A stretch of 64,000 nucleotides of DNA from Dasypus novemcinctus (GCF_030445035.2 NC_080675.1:67844544-67908543), one strand, 5' to 3'. Shown: positions 1 through 13,289, counted from the first letter of the stretch. A program made the numbers and translations. The notes: generated by a model from the sequence alone, not told the origin.

Positions 1-1770
1 AATCTTTGGAAATGAGCAGAAAAGGTAAGAGCCCCAGATAATGTTTATAACTAGTAGTACAATTATGTGGGTATGAAAGTGGTTTAAAGGGAAAGTCTAA
101 GCTAATGCATATTTCTGAGGGGAAAGTTTAAAAATGTAACATGTGACTGTAGAGCATAATAAAACCTCACGTGAAACAGGAATATAGGTAATATTGCATA
201 TATGACTCTTTTTCTTTGAAACTAAACAAATGTATGTTAATGTTACAAGATGTTAATATCAGACAAAAACATTATGCTAAATGAAAGAAATCAGAAACAA
301 GCACTATGTATTGTAGGATTCCATTTATATAATATGCAAATATAAATCAATTTATAAAGATGAAATTATATTAGTGTTTATGTAAGGTTGAGGAAGGACT
401 GCTAAGCAGTGTGGAGCTTTTTCTTCTTGGAGTATTGAAATTGTTCTAAAATTTTTTGTGGTGATGAATGCACCACATTGTGATTATACTAAAAGCCATT
501 GATTATACACTTTCGCTAGATTGTGTGGTATAGGAATATGTCTCAATAAAACTGCTTAATAAATAAATAATTGCACAAGAATAGCCAGAAGTGTCAGTTA
601 TGTACAGCAGGGAAGCATAGAGATCAAGGGGTGAAGAATTTCCTTGTTAGTTTATTTATTATTATTATTATTGAAATAATGAAAATGCTCTAATGATAAC
701 TGCGGTGATGAATGCACAACTATGTGCTTATACCAAATAGCATTGGTTGTACACTTTGGATGACTTGTATGTTTTATTAATATGTGTCAATAAAATTGAT
801 TTGTTAAAAAAAAAAGAAATTCCATCAGAAATTATATTGAATGTTCCAGGTGCATGTCTACTCATCTTAAATTTAACTTTTATTTTTAATGAATCTTTTT
901 CAGTTAAAAAAAAATACACTATAGGAAATGTAACATGGGACTGTATAACAGTGAAGCCTCATATAAAACAAAAATATGGGTGATATTGGATATATAAGAC
1001 AATTTTTACAAAATATAAATATAAAGTAGAGAGAAGGAAACAAAACAGCACCTATGTATGGCAGGGGAAGCATAGAGAGATTGAGAGGTGATGAATTTTG
1101 TTTGTTTGTTTGGTTGGTTTTTGTTCTTTATTATTATTACTACTACTACTAATATTATTATTATTACTGGACTAATGAAATGCTCTAAAAATAAGTGATA
1201 TGATGAATGCATAAATATGTGGTTATATCAAGCACCATTGAATGTATGCTTTGAATGGATTTATGCTTTATTAATATGTATCAATAAAATTGATTTTAAA
1301 AAGATGAAATTAAATTAGTTATTATGTAGGGTTGGGGAAGGATAGAGGGATTGAGAGGTGACTGCTAAGGGTTGTGGAGATTTTCCTTTTGGAGTAATGA
1401 AATTGTTCTAAAAAATTTTATGGTGAAGAATGCACAACATTGTGATTACACTAAAAACCATTGAGTATACACTTTGGATAGGTTGTATGGTATGTGAATA
1501 TATCTCCAAAAAACTGCTTTTAAATAAATAAATAAATAAGCAAGAATAGCCAGAAATAACAACTATGTACAACAGGGGAAGCATAGAGAGATTGAGAGGT
1601 GAAGAATTTTTTGTTTGTCTTTTTTGTTTATTGGTATTATTGAAATAATGAAAATTCTCTAATAATGACTAAGTGATAAAGGCACAACTATATGATTATG
1701 CCAAATACCATTGATTGTACACTTTGGGTGGATTGTATACTTTACAATAAAATTGATTCCTTAAAAAAAA
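1..1770 (+). mobile_element. L1 3' ends with repeated terminal modules
   Basis: Several L1 3'-terminal pieces follow one another. A shared core (GATGAATGCACAAC, then TGATTATACTAAA, CCATTGATTGTACACTTTGG, and CAATAAAA near the end) recurs at about 460-555, 705-800, 1200-1290, 1425-1520 and 1670-1755. The first piece matches 9200-10010 closely. The layout suggests nested or tandem copies of a 3' UTR that is itself duplicated. Confidence 0.75.
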
Positions 1771-3265
1771 CAAATTGAAAGCCTACAAAGAAAAATAACA
1801 TTGATTATGGGGATGAAACACACAATGGATGAGATTGAAAATACATTAGAAGCACATAAAAGGATATTTGAGCTGATTGAAGACAAAATTAGTGATATTG
1901 AGGGCAGAACATCTGAACTTGAAAAGACAGGAGAACAGAAAGAGAAAAGAAAGTAAAAAAAATGCAACAGGGTCTCAGAGATTTAAAGACAATGTGAAAC
2001 ATAGAAACATATGTGTTATTGGTGTCCCTGAAGGAGAAGAGAATGGAAAATAATATTTGAGGATATCATGTCTGAAAATTTCCCAATGCTTATGAAAGAC
2101 ATAAATATCAATATCCAGGGAAGCAAACTTGTCCCCGTGGATAGGATTTCCATCTACCACATCGGAGGTCCGCAGTTCAAACCCTGGGCCTCCTTGACCT
2201 GTGTGGAGCTGGCCCACGCACACTGCTGATGCATGCAAGGAGTGCCCTGCCATGCAGGGGTGCCCTCCACGTAGGCGAGCCCCATGCACAAGGAGTGCAC
2301 CCCATAAGGAGAACTGCCCAGTGCAAAAGAAAGTGCAGCCTGCCTAAGAATGGTGCCGCATACAAAGAGAGCTGACGCAGCAAGATGATGCAACAAAAAG
2401 AAACACAGATTCCCATGCCACTGACAACAACAGAAGTGGACAAAGAAGAACATGCAGCAAATGGACACAGAGAACAGACAACTGGGGTGGGATGGGGGCA
2501 GGAAGGGGAGAGAAATAAATAAAATAAATCTTTTTTTAAAAAGGGAAAAAATATCAATATCCAAGAACAATGCACCCCAAACAGAATAAATCTGAATAGA
2601 CACCTACTCTTCTGAGACTCCTACTCTGAGACACCTACTATTCAGAATGACAAATAACAGAGATAAAGAGAGGATTTTAGAGGCAGCAAGAGAAAAGCTA
2701 GTGCATCACATACAAGGGGTCCTCAATAAGACCAACTGCTGATCTCTCATCAGAACAATGGAGGAGAGAAGAAAGTGGTATGATGTATTTAAGGTACTGA
2801 AAAAGGAAAACTGCCAGCCAAGAATTTCTTTTCCAGCAAAACTGTCCTTCAAAAATGAGGGTGAGATTAAAGTCTTCACAGACAAACAAAAAACTTAGAG
2901 AGCATGTTACCATGAGGTCAGATTTACAAGAAATAATGAAGGGAGTGCTACAGCCTGAAAGGGAAAACAAGGGTAAGCAACTTGGAGAAGAGTGTACAAA
3001 TAAAGATTATTTGTAAGGGTAACTTAAAGAGTAAAAGGACAGACAATATATAATAAGATACAGCAACAGAAATTTGAAGGATAAAATGGATGAAGTAAGT
3101 AATGCATTTACAGTAACAACATTGAACATTAATGGACTGAACTCACCAATCAAAGACATAAACTGACAGAATGAATTTTTTAAAATATGAGTCATCTATA
3201 TGCCATCTAAAGAGACTCACCTCAGACATAAAGATACAAGCAGGTTGGAAGAGGAAGGGCCTACT
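1771..3265 (+). mobile_element. L1 fragment: ORF1 into the start of ORF2, interrupted by a SINE
   Basis: 1771-2102 carries decayed ORF1 text (ICVIGVPEGEE-like at about 2008). 2564-3000 is the end of ORF1. About 3110-3180 encodes TLNINGLNSPIKD, the start of the ORF2 endonuclease. All frames are broken. A DAS SINE splits it at 2118-2548. Confidence 0.78.
2118..2548 (+). mobile_element. DAS-III-type SINE (full length)
   Basis: A tRNA-like head with GGTCCGCAGTTCAAACCC is followed by the unique body and an AAATAAATC A-rich tail. Target-site duplication AAATATCAATATCCA lies at 2103-2117 and 2549-2563. It is inserted in an L1 ORF1 fragment. Confidence 0.93.
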
Positions 3266-6135
3266 GGATGAACTCATCATAGCATCTATTATATTATAAC
3301 TATAGAAAAACAGCTTAGAGTTACTCCAGAGGAGTTGTCTAATCACAGGCTGGTAGCTGAGTTGAATGTCGCTGGGTTAGCCAGAATTTACTGAAAGAAT
3401 TTCTCACTGGTACCTCTCAAATGACTTCACCAGTAAGATTGTAGTGGATGAAATTAATAGTCCTGGGTCAAGAATAGAAAAGGAAGTTTATACATAACTA
3501 GAAGCCAAATACACCAAATCAAAGAGTCAGCCAGAAGTAATGCTTGTGAAATACAGACTACAGTAGATGTTATATATTCTAAAAATGACTGTATAAGCAA
3601 GGTTCATCTTTTAAGAAGTCCATAAGTACCTTTCAGGAAGCCATAAACCTGCTCAAAATTATATAGCAAAAATTTTTTCTTGAAACTCTCTATATATTTT
3701 TAGGGCAGAAGATCCATTTTCATTAAATTAGCCAAGAATCATCACACAGGAAAGAGTTAAAAATCACTAGAATGGAAGCTTCCTGTTACACATGGTGGAT
3801 TGAGCATTCACATTAATCTCTCCTCACTCCCTCCTTGCTGTCATTTACATTCAGGCCACAAGAACAAAAAAAGAAAAAAATACAAAAGGAGTTAACAGTT
3901 GATAACATGTGTCAATAGAATTCTGGAAGCCAAAAACATGGATAAAGGAAAACCAACTTGGTAGACTAGAGATATCAGAGACCTAAACCTGCGGGGGTGA
4001 GGAAGCCAAGGAGAAATAAGCTGATTAGCATTGTAGATCCCAGAAAGTCTCAGGAAATAAAGGTTCAGGGAAATCTGAGGGCAAAAGTATAACACTGGGC
4101 TGAAAACAGGAGACAGGGTTGAAAGTTTGCTTGAAGAAAAAAGAATAGTTTCTCAGACCTCCTCCCTGAGCCCAGGACTTATGGACACCTGACACAATTG
4201 AGAGGTGTGCCATCTAAGAACTGCTAATTATTTGAAAGTCTTCATACTGACAGGTGACACCCCTAGCACTCTTGCCCTGCTCAGCTCACAGGACACCAGC
4301 AGTCAGGTTTATACTCTGTGCTAATTATTCTTTGCCTCTCTAGATCCCTTCTCTACCATTCTCTGTTTTATTCTGTGTCCTGGGAGGATGACTTCTGTGG
4401 AATACCTCAACCTCTGGCTTCCAATTGAGTTCAACCAATGAAAGGCATCAGCAGAAGATCAGAGAATGGAAGGAGAGAAAGGATGGGATATTTGTTCTAT
4501 TTCCTCCTAGATTTCCCACCATTTTTGCCAGTGATTGCATCTCTCTACCTTCAGATATAGCATCTTTCAGATGTACTCACACACAATTACAGATCTCTCC
4601 AGGTTCCAAATTCTTCTTTAGTTCTAGAGACGGTAAGGGCTTCCAGCTGTTTTTAGTCCTTGGCTATTTCACAATCCCTTGGAGGTTCCTGATTGTAAAT
4701 AGCCCCCTCATTAAACTCTCTTCAACTATTTTAGTGATCCCTCTGTTTCATACAAATACAGATGCATACCCTCTGGAAAATCTGAAGAATGTCTCTATTG
4801 AACCTGAACAAGCCCAAGACAAAGACTTACAGGTAACTGTTTCTAAACAAAAGGAAACCACATGAGCAATGCCCAGAGCCATGAAATAGCTAATAGTGTT
4901 CCTGGAACTATAAGTGTTACGATGTATAACACATGTGAAATGAGACATGATTAGAGAAGAGTCTCAGAATCAGACAAATGCTCATCACAGGTTACCTTAT
5001 AAAGCATATCACGAAGCTTGAATTTTACTCAACAGGTTTTTCAGAAACAGTGAAGAAAAGTTTTGAGTTTCAGATCAATCATTCTGGAGACAATATGAAG
5101 GAAAATTTTGAGGTAGGCAACCCTAGAAGGGAGCCATGATAGACACAAACAATGGCAATATTCCTGGTGAGAGATATTGAAGGCCATAACTCAATGGGAG
5201 AGGAATGGAGAAAATGGACAGAAAATTAGCAGTTATTTGGATTTGGGAAGCAGAAAAGGAGAATGAAAGGAAGAGGGGGGAAATTCTAGCATGGTTCTTA
5301 AGGCCTCTGACTTAGCAGTTGCATAAACAGCCTTTCACTAAGATGGAAGGAGAAACAAGTTTGAGAGTGGGAGTCATGGGGAGGGGTGGGGTGTGCAGAA
5401 TGATGGAGATTTCTATTCTGAATATGTACAGTTTGATGTAACTGAAGGACAGCAGGGTGGAATTTTCCTTGAGACTTGGGAAAGAGCTTCCCATCAACAC
5501 ACTGCACTTGGTCATTGTGAAGGACATTGAACTCTGAGTTTTCTTCTCTTCTCATTGGAGGAAACCAGTCTAGATCCAGAGGGAAAAGGCAGAGCAAAAC
5601 TCCTTTCAACCTTAAGGTAGCAGCAGGCAGCAGGCAAAACCAGATTAAAACCTATCTATAAAAAATAATAATAATAATAAGGCTATCTGTGCTGGCAACC
5701 CACTTAACCACGAGATGGCATGAGAGAGCCAAATACGGAGAACCCTAGTTGAACCTCCTCTGGAGCTGCAAAGCCATCACTTACCGTGTTGTGGGTTTTA
5801 TTAACAAGGAAGTGCTTCTCCCTCAAGAATAGGACTGAAAACAAACATTTGGAACATTCTAAAACATCTATAAGCTCCACTATGGCCTAGGAGCTGGGAA
5901 AATAATATGTGATGATTAGAAAACTGAAGGAACTACAGGCATATAAGTTTTTGCTTAAGTTGGACGTGGGGGGCTGTGGGATAGCAGAAATGAGCTTTCA
6001 GTATGAACCACAACTATAAAAGGTGATCCAGAAGTTAGATCAATTAGCATAACAGTGAGAAAGAAGGGCAAAGACATGAAAATACCCATGTATTACCAGA
6101 CTGGATTCTAGGAGGCATCCCATTGATTTTTTTTT
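3266..6135. other. Intergenic, mostly unassigned
   Basis: No gene was recognised. 3780-4730 has the look of old, unclassified repeat sequence: a T/C-rich stretch ending in TTAAACTCTCTTCAA at about 4715. A 146-codon frame (4425-4865) has no recognisable product. A short ATA/ATT microsatellite lies near 5660-5680. Confidence 0.5.
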
Positions 6136-6562
6136 TTTAAGATTTATTTTATTTATTTATTTCTCTCCCCTTCCCCCCCACCCCCCACCCCGGTTATCTG
6201 TTCTCTGTGTCTATTTGCTGCGTCTTCTTTGTCTGCTTCTGTTGTTGTCAGAGGTAAGGGAATCTGTGTTTCTTTGTGTTGTGTCATTTTGTTGTGTCGT
6301 TGTGTCAGCTCTCCGTGTGTGCGGCACCATTCCTGGGCAGGCTGCATTTTTTTTGCCCTGAGCGGCTCTCCTTATGGAGTACGCTCCTTGCGCGTGGGGC
6401 TCCCCTACGCGGAGGACACCCCTGCGTGGCACAGCACTCCTTGCACACATCAGCACGGCATGTGGGCCAGCTCATCACATGGGTCAGGAGGCCCTGGGTT
6501 TGAATCTTGGACCTCCCATGTGGTAGGCGAATGCCCTATCTGTTGGGCCAAATCCACTTCCC
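6136..6562 (-). mobile_element. DAS-III-type SINE
   Basis: In inverted orientation it runs from tail (AAGATTTATTTTATTT) to head (GGGCCAAATCCACTTCCC). No clear target-site duplication was found, so the edges are approximate. Confidence 0.9.
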
Positions 6563-6654
6563 GGGGTAAGACACTTTTAATAAAAATCTCGTATTTGTAG
6601 ATATCTCCTGTAGGTTCTGTTTCCCAACTGCAATGGCCTCCTAATTATATCCTC

Positions 6655-7090
6655 TGCTTCCTTTTTCCCATCCTCTAATCCTTCTTTTTCTCTTTTCTTC
6701 CCCCTAAAACTCTATTTTGTAGCCAAACTGATACCTTTAAGGCAAATCAGAACATTATGTCCCTGCTTAAAATCTTTCAATGACTTCCCTATTGTTATTA
6801 AAGTCCTTAATTTGCACCTTCTACATGATCAGACCCTTGCCTCCCTCTCTAACCTTATCCAGCACTACTTTTCTACTAGCTTTATTTCTTTCAATCTTCA
6901 AATTACTGAGTTCTTTCCATTTCAAGTTCATCATATTATCTGGTCCCTCGGCCTGAAATTCTCCTTCCCTTCACCTTGCTAATCCTTAATCATCCTTTAG
7001 ACCTCAGTTCAAATAATATTGCCTCACAAAAGATTACCTTGATCCCTTAATATAATAGAAACAATCTGCAGTACGCTTTTCATACTATTG
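6655..7090 (+). mobile_element. L2 LINE 3' fragment
   Basis: The text follows the L2 3' region: AGCATACCTTT-like start, AAATCTTTCAATGACTTCCC, then CTTGGCC and GACCTCAGTTCAAAT. Old and diverged. Confidence 0.75.
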
Positions 7091-7679
7091 CAACATGAAA
7101 TTTGGTTGTTGATAAGGTTTTAATCATATATTTATTTATGTTGTCCTGATAGCAAATATGAGATTTCTGGAATAGGACAGACTATTATTACTTATAGTAA
7201 TAACCATATCAGTTCCCCTCACCTCATCTTCCTTCATCAGGATGATGCAATGATAGCCAGATGGTTACAAATGCCCATACGAAAAAAAGGGGGTGGGGGT
7301 GGAGTTCTTGCATCACTGGAGAGAAATAATCTGGGAGATTATATGGAAATGCTAAATAGCTGTCATCTTCCCTTCCTGAGAAAAGGAATCCTTATGCCCC
7401 TAAGGTTAAAAAAGAAATCCTTTGGAATGTAATGGATGGTTTCATTCCTTTTGGAAAGTGAGGAGCAAATGTATCTGGGGAAAGGAGACATTATCTTTAC
7501 TATATGTCAATTTTCTTCGCTCAGAAAGCCCTGACCATGCGGACACATGAATATATTCACATTATCTTATGGTTGTACACAAATTTTTTTTTAAAGAAGG
7601 AAATAGAAGAGAAAAATATCAGCATTCACTGTATAGAGTAAGGGTAAATAATTATTAAGTAAAATAAAATGGCTGCCTG

Positions 7680-8749
7680 AACTGAAGCTTGTTGTGAGGG
7701 ACCCCTTTCCAAATTGAGCTTTTCTAGAAAATAAAAAAATCGACGTCTAGGGACTTTCTGATAAAGTAGAACACGCCCTATAGAACTGCAGATAAATAAC
7801 ACCTTACCTGCACTGATAAATTAGTTTAAGCCAGGTCAGATAGAAGTAGCTTATCAAGGGAAGAGTTTTGGCTCAATGGATAGAGTATCTGCCTACCACA
7901 TGGAAGGCCCAAAGTTCAAACCCAGGGCCTCCTGACCCGTGTGATAAACTAGCCCACATGTAATGCTGATGCGTGTAAGGAGTGCTGTGCCACTTGTGCC
8001 ACACAGGAGTGTCTCCGCATAAGGGAGCCCCACGCACAAGGAGCATGCCCCATAAGGAGAGCTGCCCAGTACAAAAACGTGCAGACTGCCCAGGAGTGGC
8101 ACTGCACACACGGAGAGCTGACACAGCAAGATGACACAAAAAAAAAGAGACAGATTCCGGGTGCCGCTGACAAGAATACAAGCAGACACAGAAGAATACA
8201 CAGCGAATGAACACAGAGAACAAACAACTGGGGCGGCGGGGGGGCGGGGAGGGGAGAGAAATAAATAAATCTTTAAAAAAAAGAAGTAGCTTATCAAAAT
8301 GGACAGGCAGGATATGAGATGATTTGACTGCCACATCGGTTATCCCACTGATTTCCATGGTTGATTCCGCACTGACTGGTGTCCCCTTCCTCCCTCACCA
8401 CTCTATGTGTATCTCTCCTAAAACTGCACACTCAAAGAGGACAACCTTCCCCTAGAAAAGGACCATTCTTCAGTCAAGGCTTTAGGAGAAGCTGTGTCAC
8501 CTGCTGGAACCTTCAAAATGGACAAGCATATTAATGAATGTATATCTTCTCTGCACTTTGTAAGAGTCCCTCGTGTAAAATGGAAACTTAATGTCAGCCA
8601 ATCAGACTATTTCCTCACTTGCATCTGCATTTGGCCATATGAGCTTCCCTTTCCATTCCCTTCTGCTTTTTGAATGGGATGCTGCCCGATTCATGAATTA
8701 CTCAATAAAGCTGTGAGATCCTAAATGCAATGTCGAGGTTTTAATTTTA
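7680..8749 (+). mobile_element. Probable solo endogenous-retrovirus LTR, split by a SINE
   Basis: About 640 bases without the SINE. The 3' part has a promoter/R-like region ending in CAATAAAGCTGTGAGATCC, a typical LTR polyadenylation region, and the element ends near ACA. No internal viral genes were seen. Edges are uncertain and the family is not named. Confidence 0.55.
7858..8281 (+). mobile_element. DAS-III-type SINE inside a probable LTR
   Basis: Full length with a perfect 16-base target-site duplication AGAAGTAGCTTATCAA at 7842-7857 and 8282-8297. The surrounding sequence is continuous with an LTR-like element on both sides. Confidence 0.94.
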
Positions 8750-10015
8750 ACAAATAGTTCATAAAACTCATGACCCAGCAATACCACTACTGGGTACATA
8801 ACCAGAAGAACTGACAGCAGCGATACGAACAGACATCTGCATACCAATGTTCACAGCAGCATTATTCATAATCGCTGATGGAAGATGGAAACAACCCAGA
8901 TGACCATCAACTGAAGAATGGATAAACAAACTGTGGTGTATACACACGATAAAACTTTATGCAGCTGTAAGAAGAAATGAAGCCATAAAATATACAACAA
9001 CATGGATAAACCTGGAGGACGTTGAGTTAAGCAAGCCAGACACAAAAGGACAAACACTGTATGATTGTGCTACTGTGAACTAAACATATTGTCTAATCTC
9101 ATGGAGTTAATAACTTGAATACGGGTCACCAGAAAACAGAATGAGGTTAGAGAATGATGAGCTAAGGAATAACTTGTGCAGAATTAGTAAAAAGGATGTG
9201 TTTATCTTTGGAAATGAATAGAAAAGGTAAAAGTCTAACATAATGTTTATAACTTGCAGTACTATTATGTGGGTATGAAAGTGGTTCAAAGGGAAAGTCT
9301 AAGGTCATATATACTACAAAAAAGAAGGCTAAAAAATATAACATGGGACTGTATAGCATCGTGAAACCACATGTGAAATACAAGTATGAGTAAAATTGCA
9401 TGTGTAAGACTGTTTTTCTTTGAAACTGAACAAATGTATGTTAATACTACAAGAAAAACGTTAATACCTGACCCAAAAAACCATGCTAAGTGAAAGAAAC
9501 AAGATACAAATTACCACATATTGTACAATTACATTTATATACAATGTAAATATAAATCAATTTGTAAAGATGAAATTAGATTAGTGCTTATGTAGGGCTG
9601 GGGAAGGATTCCTAAGGTGTGTGGAGCTTTTCTTTTTGGAGTAAAGAAATTGTTCTTAATTTTTTTTATGGTGATGAATGCACAACATGGTGATTATACT
9701 AAAAGCCATTGATTATAAACTTTGGATAGATTGTATGGTAAGTGAATATATCTCAGTAAAACTGCTTAATAAATAATTGTGCAAAAATAGCCAGAAATAG
9801 CAGTTATGTACAGCAGGGGAAGCATAGAGATTAAGAATTGAGGAATTTTGTTTGTTTTTTGTTTATTATTATTGAAATAATGAAAATGCTCTAATAATGA
9901 TTTAAGTGATGAATGCACAACTATGTGATTATACTAAATACCATTGACTGCACACTTTGGATGAATTGTATGCTTTATTAATATGTAGCAATAAAATTGA
10001 TTTGTTTAAAAAAAA
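8750..10015 (+). mobile_element. L1 3' end (ORF2 tail and duplicated 3' modules)
   Basis: It starts with the conserved ORF2 tail (CAATACCACTACTGGGTACAT, then GATGAATGG-like and CATGGATAAACCTGGAGGAC). It runs through the 3' UTR into two modules (about 9570-9768 and 9785-10008), each ending near CAATAAAA, and closes with an A run. Confidence 0.88.
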
Positions 10016-12899
10016 CTAAAACTAAAACTCTAGTTACATGTATTTTTGTATTTGCGTACTAGGTCACAAGGTAAAACAATTTCTAATTGTAGATTGCAAC
10101 AAAAAAAATTGAAAACTAATGAAAATAAAATTCTTCTGTTACATTTTTTTACTTTTCCTTCTGAGTAGCTATGGAAAATAAGCCATACTGCTCTTCCTAC
10201 CTGAAAGAATGTCCCTGAGCTGTGAGAACTGTTCCTAGCTGGCTGCCTCCAGCTTCATTGCCTCTGCAGTTTGCCAAAGGCTTTGAGCCAACGCCAGATT
10301 CTTCCCGGCCACCCTCCTCCCCCAACCTGGCAGAAACTAGGGTCTGGTCCTTTCTGCACAGTGCAGGTCTCCTCTGGCTAATCCATATCTTCCTATGGAG
10401 TTACTTGAGCGTTTGTCAGATCTGCATTGAAATCTGGGGCTCCCCCTGCCCAATTTGGCTTCCTTCATCCTTTCCTTTCACAAATGTCAGATCTGCATCA
10501 AGTTCTGAAGGCTTTGCGGACTGAATCCTTCTTCCTTTCCCTTCATCTTTCATGGGCCTTATCCCCAATAAACCTCTTATACTTCTAATTCCATCTTATC
10601 ATTTGCTTCCTAGAGTATCTTAATTGACAACATCTTCATAGCACTTATTGCAATTTGTAATGGTATGTTTACATGATTGTCATTGTAAATTGTCTCCATC
10701 ACATAGCAAGCTATTTTGGCAATCTTTTCCACTAAAAGTGTCTTCCTCTCATAAATTCCCAAAAGCTTCCTATTATCTTCCCCATTGTCCCTCCCCTAGG
10801 CCCAAACAGGTCAGCAGTGCCTTACACAAGGACAGCTGCTGGAGCGAGAAGGAACTAAAATCCTGCTTCAGGGCTACATCTGCCAAGAACAGGATTTCTC
10901 AACCTCAGCATATTAACATTTTAGACTGGTAATTCTTTACTGTGGGGGCTTTCCTGTGCATTGTAGGTTGTTTAGTAACATCCCTGTCCCCCTCCCACTA
11001 GATGCCAATTGTGACTATCATAGATGTCTCCAGGCATTGTCAAATGTCCTTTGTGGGGCAAACTCGCCTCCATTTGAGAACAGCCAGACTTTAGAAAAAA
11101 GTATCTTTTTCTAACTATCCAAAAGTGCCATATAGCCATGTAGAAGAAGCCCTACTGGAACTCACCAGGGTTCTTGGAAGAGCACCCACCTCCACCCTCC
11201 ACCCCGCCCCGTTAAGCAGTCCCAGATCCCTTGGATGCTTCTCCCACACAGTGTGAGACTTCCAGTCTCTTCCTTTCATGCCTGTCCACTAGGGCTGCAG
11301 ATGGGTCTGCAAGTTTTCCCGTGAGTTAAAGGTCTAGGACAGGACAGAATATTCCAAATGGCTGTGGAAATAGGAGGTATTCTTCCTTCCAGATAGATAG
11401 AAACTTACAGGACAGTCCATTCAGAGCAGTGTATTGGGCTCCCAAAGGACAAAACATTGCCCTATGGTCTCTATTCCTTCACAACACAAGCTGTTATCCA
11501 TAAATTGTTTTACCTGGAAAATCCTTAGTCATCCTTATGTAAAGCCCTGTTTACCATTCACCCTGGAGCACACTATATTCCAGTTCTTTCTCACATGAAA
11601 ATGGACTAATTCTAAAAATGTAAAGTGAGAGAAGGAAATTTTAAACTTAAAATTAATGTAAATAATTCACTTAATGTAATTAACTCAATTTTAATTAAAA
11701 AATAAAAGTCTATAATTTTGAGTGTTTGCCCTTACATTTTGTGTGTGTAAGCCATGGCTATCTCCACCACCAAGCATCGGAAACTTCTCATACCTTAAGA
11801 ATTTATGAAGTTCTGGAGAACGAAAGCCTACCTCTCTAACTTCTTATTTAACAAAGGGCATATTTGCTGTATTTTTTTTTTTAAGGCGGTACCGGGGGCT
11901 GAATCCGGGACCTTGTACAAGGGAAGCAGGCGCTCAAACCACTGTTACATTCCCTTCCGACACTGTATTTTAAATCACGCCTTTCCTACAAATTTGGTGC
12001 AAATCCATGTCCAGCCGTTTCCTCATTATGGTGTACAAGCAGAAATTTTATTTTATCCATGCAGATTTGCTTCCCCTTTCTCCCACTGGTTTCTTTTCCG
12101 TACTTGTATCCATTTGTATGTTTCAAATTTGCATTTTGGATCCTGAATATTCCGTGTGCCCAAAATTAGTACTACAGGATTTAGAAGAGGGAATTGCAAA
12201 ACGCCACTTAAATCAATCCATTACAACTTTTCCCTTCGGTTAGGTAAACAATCATAACTTTATACATGATATTCGATGACTCTATAAACTGAGGAATTTT
12301 CTTAGATGAAGCATAAAATGAGGCTGTCATGTCCCAAATGATGATTTGGGAGAATTTTTGGAGAGAAGCAGAATTGGAGCTGGAGGGGGTCTAGGGCTAA
12401 AATGACCACGTGCACCCAGTCCTTCATCCTCAAATCTGAAACAAGGTGCCTATATAGCGCTGTCAGCTGGCGACTACGTCTTGCCGGGGCACAGAGGACA
12501 CACACTATCCACGATGGTTAAACGGAGCACAGCGCCACTGGGTGCAGTCTGAGGCTGGGCTAACCCTAACGGCTACTGCAGGAAACTGCCCTGCAACCTA
12601 GAACTGCCGATTAAAGCTCCTAGAATCCGAGACGAAAGATCAGGTTCAAAACCTACGTTCTTCCGGCGAGAATAGCTCAAACTAGACAGCCCATTGCAAG
12701 TGTAACTTCGCATTCAGTCCATTATCCCCTAAAGAACAAACCGCTCTTCCTCGGCTTCAAATATTTGGCTGACATAGACAACAAAAGTTTCCTCAAAGGA
12801 ATTCAGCATGCTGTTTCCTCAAAGGTGGAAGGAACCTATGCCTAAGTTACTAGCAAACACACAGCGTAGAAAAACTAAAGCGTTTAAAAACTCTTCCCC
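10016..12899. other. Intergenic, mainly unique or unassigned
   Basis: 10200-10620 resembles an old repeat ending CCCCAATAAACCTCTTATAC, possibly an LTR or LINE end. One SINE monomer lies at 11873-11962. 12300-12900 becomes gradually richer in GC towards the promoter. No gene was recognised. Confidence 0.5.
11873..11962 (-). mobile_element. tRNA-like SINE monomer
   Basis: On the minus strand this reads as a tRNA-Ala-like head with CCTGCTTCCC and GGTCCCGGATTCAGC (B-box-like), then a short T/A tract. It matches the head of the shorter DAS-type elements elsewhere in the window. Confidence 0.7.
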
Positions 12900-13289
12900 A
12901 GAGCACTGTGAAGGAAAATGTACGGTAGCTGGTAAGGGCCAAACTTAATAAACGCAGTTTCGCTGGGGAGAGCGGGCGACTTCTGACATTGAACTTCCAG
13001 CCGCAGAGCACGACGGGAGGAGGTGTGGAAAGCTGAGCTGGCTCAGGGCGCGTACCCGGTTCTCTCTGGAGATTAAACAAATGCGGCTGAAAACTGGAGT
13101 GGCGCGCTGTCGACCCTCGACGGCTTGAGGTCGTCCACTTCTTGTGGAAACAGCATTACCCTCGCGGCTCCGGGGCCGTCCGGGATTTGTGGAGCCTGTG
13201 AGACACTCTGGGTGACGTACTTCCCAAGCGAGCCAATACCCGGCTGGCGGGAAGGCGGGCTCTTCGAATTTGAATTCCTAAACTGTTGT

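Noticed and set aside
1..1770. A CRISPR-like array, because of evenly recurring units
   Set aside because: The units are about 200 bases, diverged, contain polyadenylation signals and belong to L1 3' ends in a mammalian genome.
4425..4865. A 146-codon open frame in the intergenic region
   Set aside because: No recognised domain, no promoter or splice context, and it resembles old repeat sequence.
12302..13080. A divergent gene sharing the MIS18BP1 promoter
   Set aside because: Minus-strand frames here are short and unrecognised. A divergent non-coding transcript is possible but nothing in the sequence shows it.
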